From the NCBI GenBank assembly GCA_021613335.1, contig JAJTWR010000365.1, positions 862,001-926,000 on the forward strand: a stretch of DNA of 64,000 bases, written 5' to 3'. Below the pieces are notes generated by a model. The model was not told the origin of the DNA. It made no database searches and was given only the letters and a program-made list of their open reading frames with translations. Origin of the DNA: Whitmania pigra (taxonomy: Eukaryota > Annelida > Clitellata > Hirudinida > Haemopidae). Both the position numbers and the translations under genes were made by a program. Below are positions 18,309 to 29,054 of the stretch, one piece after another; positions within the stretch are counted from its first letter, which is position 1, and each line of letters starts with the position of its first letter.

Positions 18309-19332
18309 GCACCCCGTCATAACAGCCCGGCGACAGAATAGCCCCGACAAAACAGCCCCGTCGAAACAGCCCGGCGTCAAAATAGCCCAGGACGGAAAAA
18401 TCCCGTCAAAATGGCCCCGTCAAAATAGCCCCGACAAAATAGCCCGGCGACAAAATAGCCCAGGACAAAACAACCCGGCGACAAAATAGCCCGGCGACAA
18501 AATAGCCCCGTCAAAACAGCCCTGTCACCAGGGTCGGACTGGCTTAAAAAACCGGCCCGGGAACTTTTATTTAACTCCTACTTTGATCAACTTAAACATA
18601 AGAAACACTAGAGTCTAAAATTTCTATCCACTATTAACTATTATAACAGCTTTTTCATCGTTTCTCTAGTCGATGCTAAAACATCAATGATTTCATTGTT
18701 ATTGATTCTTGGAAAAGAGTCTTTCTCCCAAGACATCAGCATGAATGATCGTAGAATTGACTGGTTCAGAAAATTTCTTAATCTGTTCAAAACGTATTTC
18801 AATTTTGAAAACGACCCCTCACAAGCAACTTGTGATCAGGGTAATGTCAACACAAATTTGTAAGCCAAATACAAATTTGAATAAGCAAGACTATGCAAAT
18901 TAAACTTCTGAAGAACAATAATAACAACAAACAATACTCAAAACGATCAAAGCATTCAAGCCACTAATTTCGAATTAAATTTTGATTCAGTTTCACAACA
19001 TTTTTAAAAAATACTTTGACATGGAGTTATCATGGGGCTATTTTGACGGGGCTATTAAGTCGCCGAGCTATTTTGTCGCCGGATTGTTTTGTCCTGGGCT
19101 ATGTTGTCGCCGGGCTATTTTGTCGGGGCTATTTTGACGGGGCCATTTTGACGGGATTTTTCCGTCCTGGGCTATTTTGACGCCGGGCTGTTTCGACGGG
19201 GCTTTTTTGTCGGGGCGGTTTTGTCGGGGTTGTTTTGTCTTGAGCTATTTTGACGCCGGGCTATTTTGACGGGGCTGTTTTGTCGGGGCTATTCTGTCGC
19301 CGGGCTGTTATGACGAGTCACCGTTATTTTGG
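18299..19332. mobile_element. Foldback (MULE-like) element with repeat arms
   Basis: An element of about 1.01 kb (18309-19322) flanked by GTTATTTTGG at 18299-18308 and 19323-19332, a 9-10-bp duplication. Both arms end with CGTCATAACAGCCCGGCGAC (left plus strand, right reverse complement) and consist of many degenerate copies of a unit like GACAAAATAGCCCCG or GACAAAATAGCCCGGC. The arms (18309-18537 and about 19030-19322) could form a large hairpin. They are much richer in GC than their surroundings. The target duplication size fits Mutator-like elements. No transposase of that class is present. Confidence 0.8.
18532..18860 (-). mobile_element. hAT fragment nested in the foldback element
   Basis: The core of the foldback begins CAGGGTCGGACTGGC, a hAT-type end. 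On the minus strand (about 18650-18840) it encodes a hAT dimerisation-domain fragment with ACEGSFSKLKYVLNRLRNFL and SWEKDSFPRINNNEIIDVLA, the conserved family pattern of Ala-Cys-Glu-x-x-Phe-Ser-Lys-Leu. The rest of the transposase is absent. Confidence 0.75.
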
Positions 19333-19890
19333 AAGCCATCTTATTAGTTTTTATCTCACGGGTAAACAGCTAGTCTGTACATGTAAAGTGCATAGACTTA
19401 ACTCAATTAAACTGTAAGAAACTTTTCCAAATCGGCGTTGGAAATGTAGGTCTTAAATCGAATGTGAGTTGTGGAGCTGATAATATTAAAAACAAGTAGT
19501 TAGTCACTGAAAGTCATCATTTTTTCACTTCTGTCTTTTTAGCGACCATTCCGAGTACACTTTGTCGAGATCAATGTAGCTTTTTAGTCATTTTGAAGAT
19601 AAATGTCAGCACTACATTAACGCAACGTAACAATCCCATGTTTTACAAGTCACTTGAGTCACAAGATATCACCGCATTGATTATTCTCACTGGGTGGTGA
19701 GCAGTGAAAGATATTTTCACCACTACCATCGAATACGACGACTGAAATTTTGAAATGTTACTATTTTTGCATCTAGCAAAATGGTAAATATTGTAATCAT
19801 TTTTTCAAATAGTTATAATAATTTATTTATTTAGTTATTAAAAATTATTTATCAAACTGAAGGATCATTGAGACCACTAACACAAGTCTG
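19333..19890. other. Intergenic spacer
   Basis: AT-rich, with no recognised feature beyond the remaining repeat unit at its left edge. Confidence 0.4.
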
Positions 19891-19929
19891 TACAATTTGC
19901 ATACAAAAAGAACAACACAAGATCCGAAT

Positions 19930-20430
19930 GGCAAGGATAATCAGGTATATGTGAAGAAACCATTAAAGTCAAAGCCGAGTATTAGCACAATAAAACGAGA
20001 AATTGGATTTGAGTTCACGATTTCATTTGGTAGTGTAATCCATGGTTTAATGATCCTATTGCAAAAAGAATATTTGGTGATATCTGTTGAAAATTTACTG
20101 CATCGAAGTTTGAACCTGTGCCCTCTCGTGCCTGGGTAATCCTGGACGAGTAACTGACGCTTCAGGGGGGAGTCCGCAAAGCCATTTAGTAATTTGAAGC
20201 AAAATGTTAAATCAGCCAGGAGGCGGCGTCTCTCCAGGGTCATAAGTTTAGGATTCCTTAGTCTTTCCATGTAGGGGTATTTTGCAAATAATAATAAGAA
20301 GAAGAACAGTAGTAATAATAATAGTTCATTTGTGTGGCGTCTTAAGCATAGCGTCAGGGACATCTTGGATCTTGGATTGGAAAACGCATTGCCAAAAGTA
20401 TTGTTATTGGCTCTACAACTCACTTCAAAA
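19930..20430 (-). mobile_element. LINE reverse transcriptase C-terminal fragment
   Basis: On the minus strand a 160-codon frame reads RLRNPKLMTLERRRLLADL, FCFKLLNGFADSPLK, GTRGHRFKL and FCNRIIKPWITLPNEIVNS, the conserved tail that follows the polymerase core in CR1/L2/jockey-type non-LTR retrotransposons. A Leu-rich stretch from an inserted AAT/AAG tract interrupts it. Nearby plus-strand sequence GTTATTGGCTCTACAACTCA (20400-20420) resembles the LINE end at 61400-61430. Confidence 0.8.
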
Positions 20431-20659
20431 AAGCATTGTTAGCTATTGACACTTTGTCGAGGAATATGGAAAGCTGAAAAAATCACGACGACGCCTATGT
20501 CATATTGTCGAGCATGCCATGGAACTAGTCCGTAACTGTTTGTTAGTCCGGTGGGAAAGAATTTGTGAGTTTCGGGATGTTCGACTCTGTCCTGTCGGAG
20601 CTGCCTTAGTGTTCATTCACAACCTCCCAAAAATTGATTGAGAGGCCCATTGTTCACTT

Positions 20660-20703
20660 TTCCTGGCACCCCGTCATAATAGCCCGGCGACAAAATAGAC
20701 CAT
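20660..20703. mobile_element. Solo foldback-element terminus
   Basis: GGCACCCCGTCATAATAGCC followed by CGGCGACAAAATAGACC matches the left end of the element at 18309. No second arm is found. Confidence 0.6.
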
Positions 20704-20734
20704 AGACCATCCACAAGAATACAACTTATGAATG

Positions 20735-20945
20735 TTGTTGTTGTAGCAGATTAACGACCGTCACAGAACTAGATAATTGGGACGTTAATTATGCTCCCTC
20801 AACCGGGTTTCAATGAGTGCCGTCGCATTGAGAGGCATCTCAGGCAGAAACCCACAAGATCCTTTGCATAAGACCTGTTGTCTATAATAACCCCTTTTGA
20901 GCAAAAAAAAACGATTTTTTGAATGGTAAAGGTGCTCTGAAGCCG
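20735..20945 (-). mobile_element. SINE-like repeat, copy 1
   Basis: Contains GATTAACGACCGTCACAGAA and CCCACAAGATCC and aligns with 28005-28202 and, more weakly, with 47840-47930. These repeats carry a B-box-like motif on the minus strand and end in ATTAACGTCCGT. This copy starts the duplicated block that carries DEG/ENaC gene 1. Confidence 0.55.
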
Positions 20946-20949
20946 AATA

Positions 20950-23293
20950 CCCCGACCATGCCTATATCAGGTACATGTGATACGAGCAGTTTTCAACCAT
21001 TAAAACATGCATATCAAATAGTTGTTGTTTTTCTCCTGAAAATGGAAGATCATCACTGAAAGAGTTATCTCTTTAAAATCTATAGAAATGCTGACGAAGA
21101 AAATCAACAAAAACAGAGTGCATGCGGGAATTTAGTCGGATATTTAAGAATTTTAAGAATAATCATTCTGAAATTAAAATTTAAAAAACTTCCACCATAC
21201 TTAAAAAGCATCTGTTTATTATGACAAGTTGTCATTGACAACATTACTAAAGTAAAACTTTAAAAGAACAACTCAAGAAGAAACTAAAAAGGAACTTGTT
21301 GCATGGATGCTCGCGTAAAACTGGCTCTATAAGAACAGGCAAACTCTTGAAAATCTCACTACTGCCTTGTCGATACAATAGATTAGATATGGTCGCGAGT
21401 TAATTTGAATTGATCTTATGTTTAAATTGTGAAATAAAATATAAAATATTTCTGATGGAATGATAACAATATGTCGCAGATTCTTACGGAATTAAAGAAT
21501 TTCAGCAAAACGACGTCGGTTGCAGGAGTTTCGCGAATTGTGAAAACAAAAGAAACTATTTTGAAAGTAGTTTGGGCAATCATTCTTGTGCTTTGTACTG
21601 GACTTCTTATTTATTTCTTGGTGGCACTTTTTATTGAATATTATAAGTGGCCAATTACGTCGGAGTTTGGAGAAGATCTTAAGAATGACATCGTATTTCC
21701 TGATGTTACCGTTTGCAGTTTAAACCGAATTGTCAGTAACGAACATGTGATACTTGATTTTGAAAATTATTTTGAAGGCGTCAACGTGGCCATGGTTTTA
21801 GGAGCGAATTTAAAAGATCACATTCAATCATTATTTTATTCCCTTACATCATTTTTAAGAAATCAGCCGAAGTTGAATGCATTAGACGAGGATTGCCCTA
21901 AGTTCATTGCAGATTGCAGTCTTTATGGTGAGGATTGGCAAATGACTCAAACTTGCTCAGATAAATTCACTGAAATTTGGAATGCAGATTACTATTCCTG
22001 TTTCACAATTAGAACAAGTCGGTTGAATATCAGTGAAGGAACAACTGTTCGAGGAATGACGTTGGTGCTGAACAATGGAGCACCAAGACAGGAACAAATA
22101 CCCTATGATCTTTCACTTGGTAGCTCTTTGGGAAATGGAGTAAAATTAACAATTCACAGTCCTGGAACTCCTCCTGACTTCAAACGAGGTATCATACTTG
22201 CACCGGGAACTGAAACTGATATAAATATTGTTCAGACAAATATTGAGCGACTGGACAAACCTTACAATCCACTAGGATGTACGAGACAAAAACTCATGCC
22301 ATCATCTTCTGAAACTTATGCTCGCGATCAATGTATTGAATACTGCATTCAAACCAAAATTTTTGAAAAATGTGGATGTGTTGCTCAATGGTTTGCCATT
22401 CCAGAACTATTGGAGAACGTTGATGTCTGTGGAAATGTATCCCTTGCTTTAGAAAACTATTCAAAACAAACAAATGAACTAAAATGCTCAAAACATATTT
22501 CAAAAAACACTAAGGGTTGCATGAAAGACTGTCGCCTTCCTTGTTCTGAAAAAAGTTATGGTTCGTTCGTTTCATCAACGTCGTGGCCTTTAACCTCCTT
22601 GCAATTAGGAATATATCAGAAATATTTTGAAAATTGCATCCATGATTTCCCGAAAGTCCGCGAAAGGTTTGCTGCTTATGAAGATTTGATCAACATTCGC
22701 CATAATAAAATTCTCGAACATGTCTCTCATTATTTTGCCAATAACAATGATGAAGAAAGCCTCACGACTCAAGACCCAAATTTATCCATCCAAAACCATT
22801 TGTACAAAAATCTAAAAGAAATTGAAAAGTCTCTGCTGGTAGTAAAGTTAGTTTTTGCGAATAACTTTCCTTTTATCCATAATGATAAACCCATGTACAC
22901 CTGGGATGTGATGGTTGGTGTTATCGGAGGATTGTTGAGCCTCTGGTTGGGAATTTCCGCCATGGTCATGGCAGAGTTGTTTGAACTAATCTATTTCCTC
23001 ATTAAAAGTTGTTTCAAATAATATGCACGAAAACTAAATAACATAACATAACACAACATTTATTTGTAGTGGTTTAAGGAGACTAATGTTTGTGTGATAA
23101 ACCCCTCCTTCTTTTTAAATAGTATCCAAATTTCGATTGGCGTATTTTAAAAACTTCTACTGAATCCGAGTATATTGTTTCCTTATCTAGCTTATTCCAA
23201 AGATTAATAAATCTGGTGATGAAGTAATTATTCTTTAGAGTGCCTGTTACTTTCCTCTAAAATATGCCCTCTCGTGGAACTAATTTTTATGGC
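20950..23293. repeat. Segmental duplication, copy 1
   Basis: This block, comprising about 500 bp upstream, the DEG/ENaC gene and about 270 bp downstream, matches 29050-31366 with high identity. An 18-bp indel (near 21220-21240) and scattered changes separate them. Identity ends at GTGGAACTAATTTTTATGGCC. Confidence 0.9.
21471..23021 (+). CDS. DEG/ENaC-family sodium channel subunit 1 (intronless)
   Basis: Intact 516-residue subunit of the degenerin/epithelial sodium channel family (trimeric, cation-selective; gated by protons, peptides or force in relatives). Residues 1-32 are cytosolic and include TTSVAGVSRI, the place of the family's His-Gly motif, but with Ala-Gly. TM1 is about 33-55, followed by FPDVTVC (76-82). 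The extracellular part has many cysteines (EDCPKFIADC, CFTI, CIEYC, CGC) and the thumb/wrist signature CMKDCRLPCSEKSY with SSTSWP. TM2 is about 480-510, with GGLLSLWLGIS and the selectivity triplet Gly-Ile-Ser at 494-496. The C-tail is only a few residues (KSCFK). Length is normal for ASIC-like members. The single exon is unusual for a large animal gene. The start is shared exactly with gene 2. Which stimulus opens it cannot be told from sequence. Confidence 0.93.
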   Translation: MSQILTELKNFSKTTSVAGVSRIVKTKETILKVVWAIILVLCTGLLIYFLVALFIEYYKWPITSEFGEDLKNDIVFPDVTVCSLNRIVSNEHVILDFENYFEGVNVAMVLGANLKDHIQSLFYSLTSFLRNQPKLNALDEDCPKFIADCSLYGEDWQMTQTCSDKFTEIWNADYYSCFTIRTSRLNISEGTTVRGMTLVLNNGAPRQEQIPYDLSLGSSLGNGVKLTIHSPGTPPDFKRGIILAPGTETDINIVQTNIERLDKPYNPLGCTRQKLMPSSSETYARDQCIEYCIQTKIFEKCGCVAQWFAIPELLENVDVCGNVSLALENYSKQTNELKCSKHISKNTKGCMKDCRLPCSEKSYGSFVSSTSWPLTSLQLGIYQKYFENCIHDFPKVRERFAAYEDLINIRHNKILEHVSHYFANNNDEESLTTQDPNLSIQNHLYKNLKEIEKSLLVVKLVFANNFPFIHNDKPMYTWDVMVGVIGGLLSLWLGISAMVMAELFELIYFLIKSCFK

Positions 23294-23520
23294 CTCAATG
23301 AAATGTTCGGGTTTTAAATTATCTTTGACTATTAAAATTTTGAACGTTTCTATGAGATCACCACTACTTATTTTTAAATTTGTGAGCTTACATCTTGTTA
23401 ATTTCTCTTCACAACTCAAATTTCCTAGACCCTGAATTATCCTTGTTGCTCTTCTCTGCACCCTTTCCAATGTATCAATATCCTTCTTCAAATGGGAATC
23501 CATATATTGTATGCATTATT
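23030..23520 (-). mobile_element. LINE 3' end directly downstream of channel gene 1
   Basis: On the minus strand the sequence encodes DIDTLERVQRRATRIIQGLG, LTNLKISSGDLIETFKIL and FITRFINLWNKLDKETIYS, the usual C-terminal end of CR1/jockey-type retrotransposon polymerases. It then runs into a TTATG-rich tail pointing at the channel stop codon. The tail lies within about 20-40 bp of that stop, so the channel's 3' UTR is probably LINE-derived. Upstream polymerase domains are absent. Confidence 0.85.
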
Positions 23521-24085
23521 CCAGATAGAGTCTCACCAACGCTGTGCTATTTCTTTTTTTATATTTAATGCTTTATCTTTCAATATTGAATATCATCAAT
23601 ATTGTTGATGTTGTTTTATTCAGCGTGCTTCTTCGCTGTTTTCTGAATACTTACAATCCAAATAAACTTTAAAATTTAAATTTAATTAAATTCAATTTTT
23701 TGGTCTTGTTTACAACCCAGCCAGAAGCTTCTTGGCAAGGAGCCTTTTTATAACTTTTGTTTCGAGTGTTATTTTTTCTTATAAAATACATAAATTCTAT
23801 TTTAGGTCATCTTTAAGCCTTTTAAATGTACCTTTTGATCGCAGACAATCTTATTTTTTATATTGTATGTTTTCTATTTGACACTGACAATAAATTAAAT
23901 TAAATTAAATCAAATGATTGTCGGAATAAAGCTGAGTTCTGTTGCGTGTTTGTGTGTGTATTTTATTAACGTCCATTTTATGACTTGATAAAGACAGGGA
24001 CAACTACAAAAAATAACAAGAACATCGATATAGAAAATTCTGTTGCTTTTGAAGTTGAGTTATATTGAGAGACCCAAGAATTGGC
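23521..24085. other. Intergenic spacer
   Basis: AT-rich. The part around 23610-23760 is distantly similar to 31430-31520, so the duplication originally extended further than the high-identity block. No gene. Confidence 0.4.
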
Positions 24086-24770
24086 GCGTCCACTAAATTT
24101 TGAATGAAATAAGTTACCTGAATTTTCCGTCATTTTCTTAAATTCCGTAAAGTATTTGGCCTACTGTTGTGAGTTTTCAAAGTTTAGTTTTTTTTTCTAC
24201 AAGTGGTTGTTATTTGAAAGTTTTTAGAGGTATTTTCAAAGCAAATGGATAAATCGATAATAACAACAGTCATTATGTGTCGTGTTTGCAACCCAGCCTG
24301 CACCGCCAGTGAGCTCATTCAGCTGATTACAAGAATCAAAAGTTTTAACTCATTATTTAAAATCCCTGAAGACGAATTAACTTTTGATAAAGTTGTTGAA
24401 GTATCCTGTTCCACAACGTGGATTGCTTAAAGAAAGGAATTTGGAACACCTTAACTTTCAGCGATTACGGAAAACTTATGGCACCGATTCGAGAGATTTG
24501 CTAAGCTGTTGTTGATGATGATCTTAATACTTGTTATGATGGTGGTGGTGGTGGTGATGATGATGATGATGACAATGATGATGACGACGACGTTGAGGTC
24601 CGACGAGGGAGCAGCTGATTGTTTTTGATGAAATGATTATTTCCAATTCCAAGACACGTCAGAATAAATTGCCACTTCCACTAACCAAAACGGACTCCAC
24701 TCATCGACGACGACGACTTCGATGACGATGACCATGATGATGATGATGCAATCTAGTATTTGTAAAATGT
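24086..24770. repeat. Diverged duplicated block with (GAT)n, copy 1
   Basis: Aligns with 32575-33200. Both contain GAATTTTCCG, a CCTGAAG-CGAATTAAC stretch, a GAT/GAC-rich tract and the near-identical CCAATTCCAAGACACGTCAG. A translated stretch NDYFQFQDTSE is shared; here it is broken by three stop codons, whereas copy 2 is open. Confidence 0.7.
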
Positions 24771-25733
24771 ACCTATAATCATGATTAAATTGGCATTCCA
24801 TAAAAACTTATATTAATTGGCTGAGTGTGTGCTTCTGTATGTTTATCTCGACCTATGTTCGTTATGATTCAAAAACTCATCTAAAAATACTGAAAAGTAA
24901 TATCAATTAGGGTGCTACTCAAATTTGTTTTGTTTCATTTCATGTTTTCGTAATGTAAAAAAAGAAAGTCTTGCAAAATTCTGTTGAATTCTGTTAATCT
25001 TTACTGGTCGCTCAACGCTGATAAAGTTTTATGTAATGAGGATGAATTGTTAACCAACAATTTCTTCAGAGATAATCAACGGGCCAAAGCAATTCTTTAA
25101 TTCACTATAATTTAAATAAGTTAAAAGAAATAAATAAGTTATAGAATTTTTGAACGTGTATAAAAAAAGTATGTATTTATCGTCGTTGTTCTCTCTAAAT
25201 AAACAGGGATACATTTTCATGAATGTCTAGCAAAACAATCTTTGTTTGTAATAAAAATAGGGGTTGTCACAGAATAAGACTGAGAATATAACATAGAATC
25301 AACGCAAGTGCCAAAATTACATTATATTTATTGTTATACATTATTATTTCATTTATAATTAAACGTAATAAATTATATAAAATATATGTAAAATTGTTTA
25401 AAAAGGTACTGGCATGGGTGATATTCCGATTAGCAAGATCGTACCATTACGTTTAATCATTTATTATCCAGTAACACTATATCTCCTCATGATTTTGTGC
25501 TTATTAGCGGAAAATTTCAGCAAGAACTATCAGTTTCACAATGATTGTATCCTCGAAATTATAACAACAATGTTCCCAGATGAATTCAAGCTTACATACA
25601 AGAGATCCAACACAGATTTCGCACACTGGACAGCATTTGGAAGACCTTACTTTATTTGAAAAGATAGATTTTGAAGTTATGTTAAAGTGATTTGCATGAA
25701 TTACAGTTAAAGGAAAACTAAATGCACATATTC
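24771..25733. other. Intergenic, includes repeat shared with 40.3 kb
   Basis: 24775-24890 matches 40305-40420 (ATTAAATTGGCATT, GGCTGAGTGTGTGCTT, AACTCATCTAAAA), so it is another dispersed or duplicated piece of this cluster. An 81-codon frame at 25414-25659 shows no family resemblance and is not called. Confidence 0.5.
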
Positions 25734-26370
25734 ATGTCTCAGTTTGTTCTAGAATTTAAACAGTTTTGCAATTGCAGAAGTTGTGGGTATGTAGCTCATT
25801 GATGCTATTCCAGGATCCTTAAACAATGTTTTTGTATGTGGAAATCTTTCACAGTCTAACTCAGAAAATGAAAATGACACAGAACTCCGTAGAATAAATT
25901 GTTCCATGTCTATCCCATACGAAACTAAAGATAATTGCATGGCTAATTGTCTTAATACCTTGCTTTCAAAAATGTTACAATTATTACGCTTCACCAACAT
26001 CATGGACTCAAAATTCTTTGCAATTAAGAAATTATTTTAAAAATGTATCTAGGATTTTCCAAAAGTCCGCAAATGATTTGCTACATATGAATATTTGGTC
26101 AACCTTAGAAATGCTTAAAGCATTGCGACTCCACTCAACAAAACCTATTTATTCAGTGACTTGAAAGAAATTGGGGAATCTCTACTGGTGGTAAAGTTGG
26201 TGATTGAAAATGATTTTTCATACATTCAAATCGATAAACCTCTGTATACCTGGGATGTTATGGTCGGTGTTGTGGGAGGATTATTGAGTCTTTAGATGGG
26301 AATTTCCACTGTGGCTGATCCAGAAGTGTTTGAACTCATTTATTTTCTTGTAAAGGGTTGTTTCAAGTGA
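25734..26370 (+). pseudogene. DEG/ENaC pseudogene A with large internal deletion
   Basis: It opens with ATG and a leader, MSQFVLEFKQFCN, matching the N-terminus of gene 3. It jumps at once to the region aligned with the CGC/AHWF segment, so roughly 280-300 codons (TM1 and most of the extracellular domain) are missing. The remainder aligns with gene 3 through VKLVIENDFSYIQIDK and YTWDVMVGVVGG, ending VFELIYFLVKGCFK. Frameshifts and stops are present, including TAG in place of Trp inside the TM2 signature just before the Gly-Ile-Ser filter. It cannot encode a channel. Confidence 0.88.
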
Positions 26371-27009
26371 TAAGTTGGCAGATAATAATTTGATGCTTTA
26401 ACCTTTTTTATTTTTAATTGTTATTTCAATGTTTCAATTCATTTTCGTCCGTTGTTTTGCTATAAAAATGTCAATTTATTGCTTTTGATGCGTCATTATT
26501 CGTTTGAACTCAAATGTACTGTGTGCAGCTGTAGTGATGTTGATGGCGTTGGTTTAACGAACTTCAAATGAGTTTTTTTGATAATACGCTTTGCATTCCT
26601 GCTGAATAAACAGTGAATGTTTATTTATCACCCACATCAAAAAAAAACAATTATTTAAAAGCACACGCTTATTAATTCCAGTATTTCCAGTAATAACATC
26701 AAACAGTGTCAATGATTTGATAGGATGGAAATTCATTGAACCATTCATTATTCATCTTTATCGCGTGAATGGCCATATCTTTTTATGGCCGATGACCGAT
26801 GACAAGATCATTCTGTTAGTTGTCATTTAATTTCTTAATTTGGGAAATAATATAAGCAAATCCACGGTCCGATACAAAGAATTCTCGTTTGAGGGTCGAA
26901 AATATAGGAATAATTCATTTGAGACTGTGGAAGGACTTCGCTTGTATGACCGAGTTACAATTAAACGAATTCTCGCGTTAGAAATTAAAATACTAGAAGT
27001 GACAGGAAT
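26371..27009. other. Intergenic spacer
   Basis: No supported gene. The right end is presumably the former 5' flank of the channel fragment at 27010. Confidence 0.4.
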
Positions 27010-27036
27010 ATGTCGCAGGTTGTTCTAGAATTAAGA
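27010..27036 (+). pseudogene. DEG/ENaC start fragment B
   Basis: Nine codons beginning ATGTCGCAGGTTGTTCTAGA (MSQVVLELR) match the start of the channel genes (MSQILTELK in genes 1 and 2, MAKVVVELK in gene 3). The homology ends exactly where a (TTA)n tract of about 280 bp begins. Nothing of the rest of the gene follows. Confidence 0.6.
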
Positions 27037-27311
<275 letters not shown>

Positions 27312-28004
27312 TTGTATTTTCGAAAATGATCGATGTTGTAATAAATTCAATGTTAAAATTATTCAAAATTGTGTTATTTTGAAAGTTACATTAGCATACA
27401 TAAAGTTAAAAATAATATTTGGTTGTTCAACACATGGCATAAGATTTAACATAACTTAACTTATTAAATTCATACTTAGAGCTCAGAAGCCTTCAAACGT
27501 TTGTTCAAATTATAAAGAATGTTTTTATCTCGACATCTAATGAAATTAATGACATAAAATTAAATTAAAATTTACGACATCCAAAACAAATTTTAAAAAC
27601 TTTAGACGCCTTTCCAAACATTAGTCCAATTTCATGCTGCACTGCCTAAACTCAAATTTTAAGTCTGTAGTTCTCATCTATTTTGAACTGAATTACAAAA
27701 CCGTATCTGCGAAGCTGTCCCAATTCTTGTTAAACACGTGAATGTTTTAATACTGATAAAGTTGATTTCATTGTTATAGTGTTAAACTGCTATAAAATAA
27801 TTTTAATTAAACGGATAATATTATAAATTAAATAATTACTAATTTTTTAATTAGTAACTACAGTTATTAACTTTCAGCAAAGCATAACTCATAGCCATGT
27901 CAGTGAATGAAATTATAATTTCAAAAATAAATTCAGATAAGATTTCTTTTTAATTAAGTCAATAATTCAATCTAGATATCAGCTATAAAGGTGAATTTAT
28001 GATG
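27312..28004. other. Intergenic spacer
   Basis: AT-rich, nothing recognised. Confidence 0.4.
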
Positions 28005-28202
28005 TTGCAGATTAACGTCCGTCACAGAACCAGATGATTAAGACGGTGCTCCAACACCGGGCTCGAATTGCGTGCCACCGAAGTTTGAGGCAGGGCCGGA
28101 TTTGCCCAGACGGAGACCCACAAGCCTCTAAAGCATCTTGTCCTGTTGTTTCTCCTGATTCCTGAGAAACAAAAAAGTGTTTGCAGTGGAACACCCCGAC
28201 CA
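28005..28202 (-). mobile_element. SINE-like repeat, copy 2
   Basis: Contains GATTAACGTCCGTCACAGAA and, on the minus strand, AATTCGAGCCCGG, a good Pol III B-box match. It aligns with 20735-20945 and shares its ATTAACGTCCGT end with 47840-47930. Confidence 0.6.
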
Positions 28203-29054
28203 CGTAACCGGACAATTCGTCGCAAAAAAAAAGACAATTCGTTCAATAGAAATATTAAAACTTAAATTTCAAATTTACATATTTTAAAATGGTTTCATTA
28301 TTTTTAGATAAATCATCAAGCACCAAAAAGTAAACTGAAATAATTATAAAAATCACACAAAAAACAACGATTTCAATTTTTAAAAATCACATAAAAGATT
28401 TTATATTGCGATTATAATTCATTTGATTTGAAATATTACTCATCACTGATTGCCTTATTACAACGATGCAATAGCATCGAAATGAATTTGCGAATTTGTG
28501 GTTCTTGAACATAATATTATTGTATACGGCATTATATTTTACTTAATACTAATTTTTAACATAACTTTGAAGAAACATTATAATAATTATATATTACAGT
28601 ACATACTAATGTATTTTTTACATATTTTGTAGTAATAATCATATTGTTATAACAGACAAACGGGACATTTTTATTAAGAAACATATTTTATATGTCCAGC
28701 TCTAATTGGTTTTCAGGTTCGTATTTAGGGGAGCGTCACGGGCTCAAACTACATTAAAAAATATTTTTATTATACATTTTAATGATTTGCATAACATCAT
28801 AAATTTAAAAAAATTTAACAAACTTCTTTTATATACATTTATATATATAAATATTTTAATATATTTTATATTCATTATTACATTTATTATATTGTGATAT
28901 TTATATTATAAAATATATTTTTATACATTATTATCATTTTAAAAAATAATAAAATGAACCTCGCCTCCCCCGAAATCAATTTCTTTCTACTGGCTTGATT
29001 GAATTGTCCGCGATGAAATGTCCTGTGACGAATTGTCCTAGCACACCCCGACCA
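28191..29054. mobile_element. Foldback (MULE-like) element inside duplication copy 2
   Basis: An element of about 840 bp (28203-29042) is flanked by the direct repeat ACACCCCGACCA (28191-28202 and 29043-29054). It is absent from the corresponding place in duplication copy 1 (about 20945), which gives an empty-site comparison. Its ends read CGTAACCGGACAATTCGTCG and, in reverse complement, GTGCTAGGACAATTCGTCAC, each followed by further GACAATTCGT/GACATTTCATCGC words. The interior is AT-rich with no transposase. Confidence 0.75.

Noticed and set aside
18309..18537. CRISPR-like array
   Set aside because: Repeats are degenerate, without unique spacers of even length, and are mirrored in a second inverted arm; a foldback transposon in an animal genome explains them.
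22294..22969. Minus-strand frames inside the channel genes
   Set aside because: Recur at the same place in genes 1, 2 and 3 simply because the plus-strand protein is conserved; no independent evidence.
25414..25659. 81-codon plus-strand frame upstream of pseudogene A
   Set aside because: Has a hydrophobic stretch but no motif of the channel family or any other I recognise; kept out as unsupported.
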